A stretch of 64,000 nucleotides of DNA, taken from positions 496,001 to 560,000 of the forward strand of contig NZ_CP017886.1 in the NCBI RefSeq assembly GCF_001874645.1. The letters run 5' to 3'. The notes under the pieces are model-generated. The model made no database searches and was not told the origin of the DNA. It worked only from the letters and a program-made list of their open reading frames with translations. This DNA is from Pseudomonas frederiksbergensis. Its GTDB lineage: Bacteria; Pseudomonadota; Gammaproteobacteria; Pseudomonadales; Pseudomonadaceae. The translations under genes and the position numbers were made by a program. This document shows positions 22,622-31,399 of the stretch, piece after piece. Position 1 is the first letter of the stretch; each line of letters begins with the position of its first letter.

Positions 22622-24163
22622 ATGTCCTTGCATAACGTGGCCCTTTTTACCGACCTTCGGGAAGACCGTGGTACTCGCGTAGCAATCGGTTCACTGAAGA
22701 TCGTGCTGTTGCGGGCCGGTGAACGGGTCTACGCCTATCAGGGCGAATGTCCGCATGCGCAGGCCCCACTGGACGAAGGCATCGTCTGCAATGGACAGCT
22801 GATTTGCCCGTGGCACAAGGCGATGTTCACGGTCGAGGACGGCCAATTGTGCGAACCGCCAGCCCTGAATGGACTGACCCGCTATCCGGTCAAGGTCGTC
22901 GATGGCGATGTCTACGTTGACGACCAGCCGCTTGCACCCCTCGAAGCGAATCGTGCCCCTGATTCACGCTGCTTTGTGATCGTCGGTGCAGGTGCTGCGG
23001 GCACAGCGGCAACAGCCGCCTTGCGTGAACAAGGCTTTGCCGGTCGCCTGGTGTTGATCGATCGCGAAACGGCCCCTGGCTATGACCGGACGGTCCTGAG
23101 CAAATACGTCCTTTCCGGGGAAATGTCCGCAGAAGAAACTCCACCGCTACTGGATGAACGCTTTTACAGCGAACAGCAAATCGAGCGTGTTCAAGGTGAG
23201 GTCATCCGTCTCGATGTGGCCGCCAAAAGGGTCTCCCTGGCTGATGGACGCACCTTCGACTACGACGCCGCACTCCTGGCCAGTGGTGGCGAGCCCAGAC
23301 CGCTTTCGGTCAACGGTGCGCATCTGCACAACATCCTGGCGTTGCGCTCACGAGCGGACGTCGAGCGCATTCTCCAGATTGCAAAACCCGGTACCCGTGC
23401 AGTCATCATCGGTGCCGGCTTCATCGGCCTGGAATCGGCATCGGCCTTGCGCCGCCATGGCCTGGACGTCAGTGTGGTCACGCACCATGCAATACCGTTC
23501 AGCAGACTGTTCGGTGAGCGCATCGGCATGGCGATGTTGTCCCTGCACGAAGATAACGGCGTGGTCTTTCACGCCAATACCCAGCCGAGCGCGTTCGAGG
23601 GTCAGGACAATGTCGAGGCTGTTCTGCTCGAAAATGGTCAACGACTTCCCGCCGACCTGGTATTGATCGGCATCGGCGTCAGCCCGGTCACCGATCTGCT
23701 TGAAGGCGTTGAACTGGACGACGACGGCGGGTTACCGGTAAACGAAGGCATGCGCGCTGCGCCTGGCCTATGGGCCGCCGGCGACATCGCGTCCTTCACG
23801 TTGCAAGGTGTCCCCACACGCATCGAGCACTGGCGTCTGGCCCAGCAGCAGGCGCGGATCGCTGCGCAAAACATGTTGGGCAGTGAAACTCGCTACGCGG
23901 ATGTGCCGTTCTTCTGGACGTATCACTTCGACAAGACCTTCGAGATGCTCGGTCACGCCGACCAATGGGACCGGATCGTCTTCGACGGCAACCCCGAGCG
24001 ATACGCCTTCATCGCGTTGCTGTGCAAGGGGGAACAGGTCGAGGCGGTGGTCGCCTGCGAATACTCGCGGCAAATGGCGTTGCTGGCCGAGCGGATGAAA
24101 CAGCCGTTGCTGCGCGAAGAAGCCTTGCAGATCATTCGACGAATGGCCGCGCAACAAGGCTGA
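22622..24163 (+). CDS. Rieske-domain NAD(P)/FAD reductase (AIFM3-like)
   Basis: 513 aa. Residues 1-100 are a Rieske [2Fe-2S] domain with CPHAQAPL and CPWH ligands. Residues 115-410 are a two-dinucleotide-binding reductase with VIVGAGAAGTAATAAL and AVIIGAGFIGLESASALR, then GLWAAGDIAS. A C-terminal reductase domain follows. The fusion matches AIFM3/Nfrl-type proteins and resembles ferredoxin reductases of oxygenase systems. No oxygenase is nearby. It may deliver electrons to a partner elsewhere, or possibly to the radical SAM enzyme encoded 2 kb downstream. Confidence 0.85.
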   Translation: MSLHNVALFTDLREDRGTRVAIGSLKIVLLRAGERVYAYQGECPHAQAPLDEGIVCNGQLICPWHKAMFTVEDGQLCEPPALNGLTRYPVKVVDGDVYVDDQPLAPLEANRAPDSRCFVIVGAGAAGTAATAALREQGFAGRLVLIDRETAPGYDRTVLSKYVLSGEMSAEETPPLLDERFYSEQQIERVQGEVIRLDVAAKRVSLADGRTFDYDAALLASGGEPRPLSVNGAHLHNILALRSRADVERILQIAKPGTRAVIIGAGFIGLESASALRRHGLDVSVVTHHAIPFSRLFGERIGMAMLSLHEDNGVVFHANTQPSAFEGQDNVEAVLLENGQRLPADLVLIGIGVSPVTDLLEGVELDDDGGLPVNEGMRAAPGLWAAGDIASFTLQGVPTRIEHWRLAQQQARIAAQNMLGSETRYADVPFFWTYHFDKTFEMLGHADQWDRIVFDGNPERYAFIALLCKGEQVEAVVACEYSRQMALLAERMKQPLLREEALQIIRRMAAQQG

Positions 24164-24464
24164 ACATCTACAAAAGGCGAGGTAATTATTAGAACCATCG
24201 TCCAATGACTGCGCAAGAAAACAACTGCAGAAATTCATTATCAATGGCGATAAAAACTTGCCCCGCTTATGAGGAATGAATTGAACAAGCCCCTCTCATC
24301 GCCAATCTTAATATCAAACAGCCAACTCTCTAACACCTCGCTATTAAGGAAATAAAATTTAACAACGGTACTAGCCCATTGCCCATTGCATATTTATCAA
24401 CGCCTGCTTAACTGCAAAAACTGCTGATGACAGCAGTACTCGCACAACCACGGAAGGGTTCGTT
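24164..24464. other. AT-rich leader region of the Y-x10-GDL cluster
   Basis: 300 bp, clearly AT-richer than its surroundings, with no gene. It should hold the cluster promoter. A hairpin CTGCTG-ATGA-CAGCAG lies about 30 bp before the first precursor gene. Confidence 0.45.
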
Positions 24465-24653
24465 ATGAGCACCTCAACTCGTCACCCGGCCCCCCCTTAT
24501 GGGGTCGCCATCCAAAGCGCGATCTCGGAAGGCAAGCTGCCGCAAATGAAGGCTTTATTAAAACAACGCGATACCTCCAAGCCAGAACCCAAAGAGCTAA
24601 GTACCGCTTACGAAAAGTTGGCAAAGGAAGTCGCTCGCCTGGAAAAGCACTAA
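24465..24653 (+). CDS. DUF1843 short peptide, variant Y-x10-GKL substrate
   Basis: 62 aa. It consists mainly of the DUF1843 pattern: Y12, ten residues (GVAIQSAISE), then GKL, followed by PQMKALLKQ and the C-terminal AKEVARLEKH. In the family the motif is Y-x(10)-GDL; Lys replaces Asp here. A GGAAGG ribosome site precedes the ATG. First gene of a cluster with two larger DUF1842/1843 proteins and a radical SAM enzyme. Probably a substrate of that enzyme; the modification is unknown. Confidence 0.75.
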   Translation: MSTSTRHPAPPYGVAIQSAISEGKLPQMKALLKQRDTSKPEPKELSTAYEKLAKEVARLEKH

Positions 24654-24691
24654 CGCTTTTTTCCACTCTACCTATTGCAATGGAGGCAATT

Positions 24692-25324
24692 ATGTCTGGT
24701 TCTAATCAACACCCTGTCGGTTTATTTCCACTCTGCTATCAAATCGGTACTTCAGCAGCGGGCGCACAAAACCTGGCACTCAATCTCCTGGTTTTTACAC
24801 CTGAGCAAACGGTCAGCGGTACTGCCGCCATCACTCAGGCCACCAACCCACCGCTGGATGTGCATTCCGATGTCTGGGGTGAGTACACCTACCTGACGGT
24901 CATGAAGCCTGGTGTCAGCAAAATCCTGATCACCGTTCAAGGCAACAATGGCGGCCCGGGTTCGAACTCCATCGTGAATTTCAAGTTGCATCTGGTGGTC
25001 GGTAACGACTGGAAAGCAGGCGTCGCCAACTACGAGTACTTCAATGGTCAGCGCTGGGTCAAGGTCAATGCGCCCGCCCATCTGGTCGAGTCGGTGCCCT
25101 CCTACGCCCATCCACTGCCGTTGGAACCGGGCCCGGTAATCCTGCCGTATCCGCCGATCATGCCGCTGTACGCCGCGCCGATTCAGGGTGCCATTGCCAG
25201 CGGTGACCTGGCCCAGATGAAAAGTCTGGCGAGCCTTGCCAAACAACAACTGGACCAGCAACCCCAGCTGCAGGGTGCGCTTGAGGCAGCCAAGGGTGAA
25301 ATCAGCCGGCTGGAACGCCGCTGA
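24692..25324 (+). CDS. DUF1842-DUF1843 protein, candidate modified peptide carrier
   Basis: 210 aa from ATG 24692, chosen because GGAGG lies five bases before it. Residues 1-125 are a beta-rich DUF1842 domain (NLALNLLVFTPEQTVSGTAA, VHSDVWGEYTYL). A Pro-rich linker leads to the C-terminal DUF1843: YAAPIQGAIASGDLAQMKSL, which contains Y-x10-GDL, and then GEISRLERR. Such proteins are predicted substrates of a cognate radical SAM enzyme. No signal peptide. Separated by 38 bp from the short DUF1843 gene. Confidence 0.8.
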   Translation: MSGSNQHPVGLFPLCYQIGTSAAGAQNLALNLLVFTPEQTVSGTAAITQATNPPLDVHSDVWGEYTYLTVMKPGVSKILITVQGNNGGPGSNSIVNFKLHLVVGNDWKAGVANYEYFNGQRWVKVNAPAHLVESVPSYAHPLPLEPGPVILPYPPIMPLYAAPIQGAIASGDLAQMKSLASLAKQQLDQQPQLQGALEAAKGEISRLERR

Positions 25325-25378
25325 GCGACAACTGAACGTGCCTGGCTTGTCCTGAATACAAATTAAGGGAGTTGCACC

Positions 25379-25969
25379 ATGTCAATTGGACTTTTTCACA
25401 CGCGCCTCAACGTTACCAACTCGCTACTTGGCGCACCGGTTTTAACCCTGGATCTGCTGGTGGATACCGTCAACAAGAAAGTCAGCGGCGTTGCGAGCAT
25501 TTTTCAAAGCACCTACCCACCCCTCAACTTCCGAGCCCGGGTATGGGGTGAGTACTCCGAGGCCAAACTGATCCCTGAGGCGGAAAACCACATCATCCTC
25601 ACCCTCGAAGGCAGCCCGAGTGGTCCTACCAGCCAAATAGCCCAGACCTTCGGCCTGCAGGGTATTTTAGGCGCCGATTGGGCCAGCGGTTTTGCCTCCT
25701 ACAAGTACTTCGCTCAAGACCACTGGACTGCAGTGACACACGCCGCCGTCAGTCAGGCCCCGGCTCTGCGCCAGGAGCAGACGGAACATCCATACCATCC
25801 TCACTTGCCGCTCTACGCGGTCGCCGTGCAACAGGCGCAGGCCAGCGGTGACCTGGCACAACTGAAGTCCGTGGTAAGCCAGGGTGAACAGCAACTGGCC
25901 AGCAGTGGCGCCTTGCGCAGCGCACTGGAGCAATTGCACGCAGAAATCGCCCGTCTGGAAGCTCGCTAA
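25379..25969 (+). CDS. Second DUF1842-DUF1843 protein
   Basis: 196 aa. The DUF1842-like beta domain (LTLDLLVDTVNKKVSGVASI, FRARVWGEYSEA) is followed by a linker and C-terminal Y-A-V-A-V-Q-Q-A-Q-A-S-GDL-A-Q-L-K, an exact Y-x10-GDL match, ending HAEIARLEAR. It is paralogous to the preceding gene: same domain order, WGEY motif and tail. GGGAG precedes the ATG. Followed by a strong hairpin before the radical SAM gene. Confidence 0.8.
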   Translation: MSIGLFHTRLNVTNSLLGAPVLTLDLLVDTVNKKVSGVASIFQSTYPPLNFRARVWGEYSEAKLIPEAENHIILTLEGSPSGPTSQIAQTFGLQGILGADWASGFASYKYFAQDHWTAVTHAAVSQAPALRQEQTEHPYHPHLPLYAVAVQQAQASGDLAQLKSVVSQGEQQLASSGALRSALEQLHAEIARLEAR

Positions 25970-25979
25970 CCGGCAATGC

Positions 25980-26014
25980 CCGGGCTTGGCCAAATCACCG
26001 GTGGCCGAGCCCGG
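25980..26014 (+). promoter_or_regulatory. Strong intergenic hairpin between precursor and enzyme genes
   Basis: CCGGGCTTGGCCA (25980-25992) pairs with TGGCCGAGCCCGG (26002-26014), 13 bp with one G-T pair. There is no T tract. It may attenuate read-through or protect precursor mRNA, so precursors outnumber the enzyme. Confidence 0.55.
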
Positions 26015-26121
26015 TACCTTTCAACCACTAAGGTAAATCCGCTCGCGCCATTGATACCCAGGAAGGCGCGAACACTTCGATGGATTCGTGCCGCGCATGT
26101 GTCTGTGCGCAAGGATTTCCC

Positions 26122-27585
26122 ATGTCAGACAATCGCCCTGCCCGCTACCTCAGTGAAACCGACCTCAAACGCTACGTGCCGGTCCATGTGGTCTGGGAAA
26201 TCACCCTGGCCTGCGATCTCAAATGCCTGCATTGCGGCTCACGCGCTGGCCATCGACGTCCTGACGAACTGAACACCCGGGAATGCCTGGACGTCATCGA
26301 TTCCCTTGCGGCACTCGGCACCCGCGAGATCACCTTGATCGGTGGTGAAGCCTATCTGCGCAAGGACTGGACCCGGCTGATCCAGGCCATCCACGATCAC
26401 GGCATGTATTGCGCGATACAAACCGGTGGGCGCAACCTGACGCCCGCGAAAATGCAGGCCGCGGTGGATGCCGGGCTCAATGGCGTCGGTGTTTCGCTGG
26501 ATGGGCTGGCCCCGCTGCATGACGCCGTGCGCAACGTTCCGGGCTCGTTCGACAAGGCTGTGGACACCCTGCGACGCGCCAAACAGTCAGGGCTTGCGGT
26601 CAGCGTCAACACCCAAATCGGCGCCGCCACCCTGCCCGACTTGCCCGAACTGATGGACTTGATCATCGGACTCGGCGCCACTCACTGGCAGATCCAGCTG
26701 ACGGTCGCCATGGGCAATGCCGTCGATCACCCGGAGCTGCTGTTGCAGCCCTACCAACTGCTTGAAGTGATGCCGTTACTGGCGCGTCTCTATCGCGAAG
26801 GTGTCGATCGCGGCCTGCTGATGAACGTGGGCAACAACATTGGTTACTACGGCCCTTATGAGCACATGTGGCGTGGTTTCGGCGACGAGCGCGTGCACTG
26901 GAGCGGCTGCGCCGCCGGGCAAACCGTGCTGGCACTCGAGGCCGATGGCACCGTCAAAGGCTGCCCGTCATTGGCAACGGTGGGGTTTTCGGGCGGCAAC
27001 GTCCGCAATATGAGCCTGCACGATATCTGGCATTACAGCGAAGGCATGCACTTTGGCCGCCTGCGCGGCGTCGACGACCTGTGGGGCTACTGCCGAAGCT
27101 GCTATTACAACGATGTCTGCCGCGGCGGCTGCACCTGGACCTCGCACTCCCTGCTCGGCAAACCCGGCAACAACCCCTACTGTCATTACCGCGCGCTGGA
27201 CCTTCAGAAAAAAGGTCTACGGGAGCGAATTGTCAAACTTGAGGACGCGGCAAAGGCGTCCTTCGCTGTCGGACGTTTTGACCTGATTACCGAACGCATC
27301 GATACCGGCGAGAAGGTCAACAGCGTCAGCGACAGCGGTCAGGTGATCAAACTGGCCTGGGCGAACCAGGGCCAGAAATCGCCTGACGAAGGACGTATTC
27401 CGCCGCAACTGGCACTGTGTCGTGGCTGCTTGCAGTACATCCATGCGCACGAAGTGACCTGCCCACACTGCGCCGCCGATGTCGCCGCCGCAGAAGCCGA
27501 GCACCAGGTAAACCGAGCCCGGCAACAAACCATCATCAATACGCTGACAGGCCTGCTGGGGTTGCCGCAAAATACCTTGGTGTAG
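26122..27585 (+). CDS. Y-x10-GDL-associated radical SAM/SPASM enzyme with C-terminal zinc ribbon
   Basis: 487 aa from ATG 26122 (AAGGA six bases before). The radical SAM cluster motif is CDLKCLHC near residue 30, with GGEAYLRKDW and VSLDGLAPLHDAVRN typical of peptide-modifying enzymes. A SPASM-type domain follows, with Cys in SGCAAGQTVLALEADG, CPSLA and CRSCYYNDVCRGGC. A Cys-x2-Cys pair (CRGC...CPHC) near residues 433-452 forms a zinc-ribbon-like tail. It is expected to modify the neighbouring DUF1843-type peptides. The reaction is unknown to me. Confidence 0.85.
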   Translation: MSDNRPARYLSETDLKRYVPVHVVWEITLACDLKCLHCGSRAGHRRPDELNTRECLDVIDSLAALGTREITLIGGEAYLRKDWTRLIQAIHDHGMYCAIQTGGRNLTPAKMQAAVDAGLNGVGVSLDGLAPLHDAVRNVPGSFDKAVDTLRRAKQSGLAVSVNTQIGAATLPDLPELMDLIIGLGATHWQIQLTVAMGNAVDHPELLLQPYQLLEVMPLLARLYREGVDRGLLMNVGNNIGYYGPYEHMWRGFGDERVHWSGCAAGQTVLALEADGTVKGCPSLATVGFSGGNVRNMSLHDIWHYSEGMHFGRLRGVDDLWGYCRSCYYNDVCRGGCTWTSHSLLGKPGNNPYCHYRALDLQKKGLRERIVKLEDAAKASFAVGRFDLITERIDTGEKVNSVSDSGQVIKLAWANQGQKSPDEGRIPPQLALCRGCLQYIHAHEVTCPHCAADVAAAEAEHQVNRARQQTIINTLTGLLGLPQNTLV

Positions 27586-27686
27586 CAGATGCCTGAGTAC
27601 CAGGGGGCGAGTTGCCCTCTGGTTTGACCTAGCAGGGCATGCTGGAACTAGCCGTGCCCTTTCCCCCTGCGTCCCTGGAGCTGAGC

Positions 27687-28100
27687 ATGAAAATCAATCC
27701 CTACCTGATCTTCAACGGTGATTGCAAAGCAGCCTTCACGTTCTACGCACAATGCCTGCAAGGCACCCTTGAAATCATGATGACCTTCGGCGAGTCGCCG
27801 GCTCGCGATCACATGCCCGCGAGTTACCATGACCTAATCATCCATACCCGGCTGGTGGTCGGCGACCAGGTCCTCATGGGGTCCGACACCACGCCCGAGC
27901 GGCCCTACCACGGCATCAGCGGTTGCTCCGTCTCGCTGAATGTCACCAGCATCACTGAAGCCGAGCGAATTTTTACTGCGCTGGCAGACCAGGGCACCAT
28001 TCAAATGCCACTGGAGGCGACGTTCTGGGCCGCACGCTTCGGCATGTTGGTTGACCGTTTCGGGGTGCCATGGATGGTCAATTGCGAAGCAGACCAGTAA
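27687..28100 (+). CDS. VOC/glyoxalase-fold protein (PhnB-like)
   Basis: 137 aa. MKINPYLIFNGDCKAAFTFY, GDQVLMGSD and WAARFGMLVDRFGVPWMVN form the VOC fold typical of PhnB-like proteins. It aligns with small demethylubiquinone/glyoxalase-like members of about 140 aa. GGAG six bases before ATG 27687 fixes the start. Specific substrate unknown. It converges on the AraC gene over a bidirectional terminator. Confidence 0.85.
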   Translation: MKINPYLIFNGDCKAAFTFYAQCLQGTLEIMMTFGESPARDHMPASYHDLIIHTRLVVGDQVLMGSDTTPERPYHGISGCSVSLNVTSITEAERIFTALADQGTIQMPLEATFWAARFGMLVDRFGVPWMVNCEADQ

Positions 28101-28150
28101 GCGAGCTGATACCGCTCTTTTCAGCGCTGTCGACCGATCATGCGCCAGTA

Positions 28151-28177
28151 AAAACGCCACTCGATGAGTGGCGTTTT
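28151..28177. terminator. Bidirectional terminator
   Basis: AAAACGCCACTC (28151-28162) and GAGTGGCGTTTT (28166-28177) form a 12-bp stem with A/T tracts on both sides, between two convergent genes. Confidence 0.9.
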
Positions 28178-28190
28178 GGCTATGTACACG

Positions 28191-29213
28191 TCAGGTATCG
28201 AGGCGCTTGCCCTGGAACCTCGCCCGATAACGACCCGGACTCTCACCGGTCCACTTCTTGAACGCCCGATGGAACGCGCTGGGCTCCTGAAAACCGATCT
28301 GCTCGGCAATCACCGTGATGCTCGATTGGCTCTGGCGCAGCTGTTCAAAGGCAACACCGCGGCGCACTTCGTCCTTGATCTCCTGGAATGAACAGCCTTC
28401 ACGCTCCAGTTTTCGGCGAACGGTGCTGGGGCTCAGGTGCTGTTCGATGGCAAAAGCCTCCAGGGTCGGCCATTGGCTGTAATGGCTGTTGCGCAAACGT
28501 TGATGGACCTGCGATGCAAGGCCATGCTGGTTACGGAAACGAATCACCAGCCACTGCGGCGCACTGCGCAAAAAGGCCTTGAGTGACACAAGGTCCTGAA
28601 CCACCGGCAATTGCAGATAACGACTGTCGAATTCGATCTCGGTGCGCTCGGCGCCAAAGGTCAGATTGGCGCCCCAGAGCAATGAATCATCACTGAGCGA
28701 CAAACGCTCATGACGAAAGTCTGCACGATCGATGGGAATGCGTCGCCCGCCCAGCCAACACAGCAGACTGATCATCAACACCAGAAACGTCTCTTCACCG
28801 AAATGCGCGACATCGGTGTTTTGCGCCCGGGTCTGCAAGCCGATGACCGCTCGCTTGCCACGCACATTCAACGTGCCGCGAAAATCACGCAGGAACAGTG
28901 AGAAATTGGCCAGACACTGACGCATGGCTTTTTCCAGTGTCGGTTCCTGAATCAATGCCCGACAGATCAAGGCGAAACTGCCCGGTGGCATGCCATGAGA
29001 ATCCAACTGAAAGAACTCGTCGTCCAACTCACGAATCTGCACCAGCCATAACGCCGCAAAAGCAGTGGCCGGCACCCGTGCCGTCGGTTGATCCATCAGG
29101 ACCGGATCGATCCCCACCTGCTCAAGTACCGACCGCAGACGCTGCGGATCCTCACGCAGGGCATGGATCATTGGATACATGAAGTAGACCGCCACCGAAT
29201 CCGTTTCCCGCAT
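28191..29213 (-). CDS. AraC-family transcription regulator
   Basis: 340 aa. The N-terminal domain is of the arabinose-binding-like type often found with AraC regulators of lipid or hydroxy-acid use. The C-terminal double HTH carries LSPSTVRRKLEREGCSFQEI and ITVIAEQIGFQEPSAFHRAF. It is divergent from the thiolase/dehydrogenase pair, which it most likely activates in response to a fatty-acid-like or hydroxybutyrate-type signal. Start at ATG 29213; a TTG further upstream is less likely. Confidence 0.85.
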   Translation of the reverse strand: MRETDSVAVYFMYPMIHALREDPQRLRSVLEQVGIDPVLMDQPTARVPATAFAALWLVQIRELDDEFFQLDSHGMPPGSFALICRALIQEPTLEKAMRQCLANFSLFLRDFRGTLNVRGKRAVIGLQTRAQNTDVAHFGEETFLVLMISLLCWLGGRRIPIDRADFRHERLSLSDDSLLWGANLTFGAERTEIEFDSRYLQLPVVQDLVSLKAFLRSAPQWLVIRFRNQHGLASQVHQRLRNSHYSQWPTLEAFAIEQHLSPSTVRRKLEREGCSFQEIKDEVRRGVAFEQLRQSQSSITVIAEQIGFQEPSAFHRAFKKWTGESPGRYRARFQGKRLDT

Positions 29214-29346
29214 GTGATCGTCTCGCTCCTCATCATCTGAAAGTGGCAAAAAACGCCATCACCCTTGAACAGTTCTGGCATAGGCCGGCGGCGCTGCTGA
29301 TTCTAGACTCGTGCCCAACAAAAAAGACTTTTTTCAGGGAACCAAC

Positions 29347-30531
29347 ATGAACCATTCCGATATTTTTGTGGTGAGCGCAGTCCGTTCTGCCATCGGCAGC
29401 TTTGGCGGCTCACTCAAGGATGTGCCACCTATCCAGTTGGCGACCGACGTTTGCCGCGCAGCCATTGAACGATCAGGCCTGGCGCCGGAACACATCGGTC
29501 ATGCGGTGATGGGTCATGTGATCCCGACCGAGGCGCGCGACGCCTACATTTCCCGGGCCGTGGCAATGAATGCCGGTCTGCCGAAAGAAACGCCCGCCTT
29601 TAACGTCAACCGTCTCTGCGGTTCGGGTTTGCAGGCGATTGTCAGTGCCGCGCAGAGTTTGATGCTGGGGGATGCAGGGGCCGCGCTGGCGGGTGGCGTC
29701 GAGTCCATGAGCCGCGGTGCCTACTTGTTGCCACAGGCACGCTGGGGTGCACGCATGGGTGATTTGCAGGGCATCGACTACATGCTTGGCGCCCTGCACG
29801 ACCCGTTTTCCGGCGTCCACATGGGCATCACCGCGGAAAACATCGCCGAGCACTATGGCATTTCTCGTCACGCCCAGGATGAATTGGCGCTGGTCAGTCA
29901 AGAACGCGCCGCGCGAGCGATTGCCGAAGGGCGTTTTGCCGGGCAGATCGTGCCGATCGAAGTGGCGACCCGCAAAGGGACAGTTTCGTTTGCGACGGAT
30001 GAACATGTAAGGGCTGGGGTCAGCTTTGAGCAACTGAGCAGCATGAAACCTGCCTTCAAAAAAGACGGCAGCGTCACCGCCGGCAACGCGTCTGGTCTCA
30101 ATGATGGTGCCGGCGCACTGATCATGGCCACCGGGCAACTCGTTCAGGAACAAGGCCTCAAGCCTATGGCCCGACTGGTGGGTTATGCCCACGCCGGCGT
30201 TGAGCCTTCAATGATGGGCCTGGGTCCGATTCCCGCCACCCGACTGGTGCTCAAACGCGCAGGCCTGACCGTTGCCGACCTCGACGTCATCGAGTCCAAC
30301 GAAGCCTTCGCTGCCCAAGCCTATGCCGTGGCGCAAGAGCTGGGCTTCGATCCAGAGAAGGTCAACCCTAACGGTTCGGGCATCTCCCTGGGGCATCCGG
30401 TGGGCGCCACCGGCGCGATCATCGCGACCAAAGCCATTCACGAACTGCACCGCACTCAAGGCCGTTATGCCCTGGCGACCATGTGCATTGGCGGCGGCCA
30501 AGGCATCGCCGTGTTGTTCGAACGAGTTTGA
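29347..30531 (+). CDS. Acetyl-CoA C-acyltransferase (thiolase)
   Basis: 394 aa. The catalytic cysteine lies in [15 protein letters not shown] near residue 90. The C-terminal motifs are [29 protein letters not shown] and CIGGGQG with the second Cys. Length is normal for biosynthetic/degradative thiolases. AGGGA precedes the ATG. First gene of an operon with a 3-hydroxyacyl-CoA dehydrogenase and a TetR regulator, so it probably acts in short-chain acyl-CoA breakdown (acetoacetyl-CoA or beta-ketoacyl-CoA). Confidence 0.9.
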   Translation: MNHSDIFVVSAVRSAIGSFGGSLKDVPPIQLATDVCRAAIERSGLAPEHIGHAVMGHVIPTEARDAYISRAVAMNAGLPKETPAFNVNRLCGSGLQAIVSAAQSLMLGDAGAALAGGVESMSRGAYLLPQARWGARMGDLQGIDYMLGALHDPFSGVHMGITAENIAEHYGISRHAQDELALVSQERAARAIAEGRFAGQIVPIEVATRKGTVSFATDEHVRAGVSFEQLSSMKPAFKKDGSVTAGNASGLNDGAGALIMATGQLVQEQGLKPMARLVGYAHAGVEPSMMGLGPIPATRLVLKRAGLTVADLDVIESNEAFAAQAYAVAQELGFDPEKVNPNGSGISLGHPVGATGAIIATKAIHELHRTQGRYALATMCIGGGQGIAVLFERV

Positions 30532-30547
30532 TCACAAGGACACGAAC

Positions 30548-31399
30548 ATGAATCTGCAGAACATTGGCGTCATCGGCGCCGGCACCATGGGCAACGGCAT
30601 TGCGCAAATCTGCGCACTGGCCGGTTTCAACGTGACCTTGCTGGACATCTCCGAGAGCGCCTTGCAAAAGGCTCTGGCAACCGTGGGCAAGAACCTTGAC
30701 CGGCAGGTTGCCAAGGCGTCGCTGACCGAGGAGCAAAAGCTCGCGGCTTTGGACAAGATCCGCACCAGCACCGACTACTGCACCCTGCACAATGTGCAAC
30801 TGGTGATCGAGGCCGCCACTGAAAACCTCGAACTGAAACGGCGGGTGTTGCAGCAGATCGCCGCTCAGGTCAGCGCAGACTGCATCATTGCTTCCAACAC
30901 CTCATCGCTGTCCATCACCGAGCTCGCCGCCAGTGTCAGTTCGCCGGCGCGTTTCATCGGCCTGCACTTCTTCAATCCGGTGCCGGTAATGGGCTTGATC
31001 GAAGTGATTCGTGGCCTGCAAACCAGCGACGCCACGCACGCCCTGGCCCTGGAATTGGCGCAACGCCTGGGCAAGACGGCGATCACCGCCGGTAACCGTC
31101 CGGGGTTTGTGGTGAACCGGATTCTGGTGCCGATGGTCAATGAAGCGATCCTGGTGTTTCAGGAAGGCCTGGCCAGTGCCGATGACATCGACGCGGGCAT
31201 GCGCCTGGGCTGCAACCAGCCAATAGGTCCGCTGGCACTGGCCGACCTGATTGGCCTGGATACCTTGCTGGCGATCATGGAGGCCTTCTACGACGGCTTC
31301 AACGACAGCAAGTACCGCCCCGCTCCGCTGCTCAAGGAAATGGTCGCCGCGGGTTATCTGGGGCGCAAGACCGGCCGTGGCTTTCATACCTATGGCTGA
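30548..31399 (+). CDS. 3-hydroxybutyryl-CoA / 3-hydroxyacyl-CoA dehydrogenase
   Basis: 283 aa. NAD-binding GVIGAGTMGNGIAQICALAG at the N-terminus; the catalytic His is in GLHFFNPVPVMGLIE. The C-terminal domain includes PGFVVNRIL and GLDTLLAI. Length is that of the short PaaH/Hbd type. It follows the thiolase by 16 bp and overlaps the TetR gene by eight bases, so the three genes are coupled. It oxidises the 3-hydroxyacyl-CoA that the thiolase then cleaves. Confidence 0.92.
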   Translation: MNLQNIGVIGAGTMGNGIAQICALAGFNVTLLDISESALQKALATVGKNLDRQVAKASLTEEQKLAALDKIRTSTDYCTLHNVQLVIEAATENLELKRRVLQQIAAQVSADCIIASNTSSLSITELAASVSSPARFIGLHFFNPVPVMGLIEVIRGLQTSDATHALALELAQRLGKTAITAGNRPGFVVNRILVPMVNEAILVFQEGLASADDIDAGMRLGCNQPIGPLALADLIGLDTLLAIMEAFYDGFNDSKYRPAPLLKEMVAAGYLGRKTGRGFHTYG

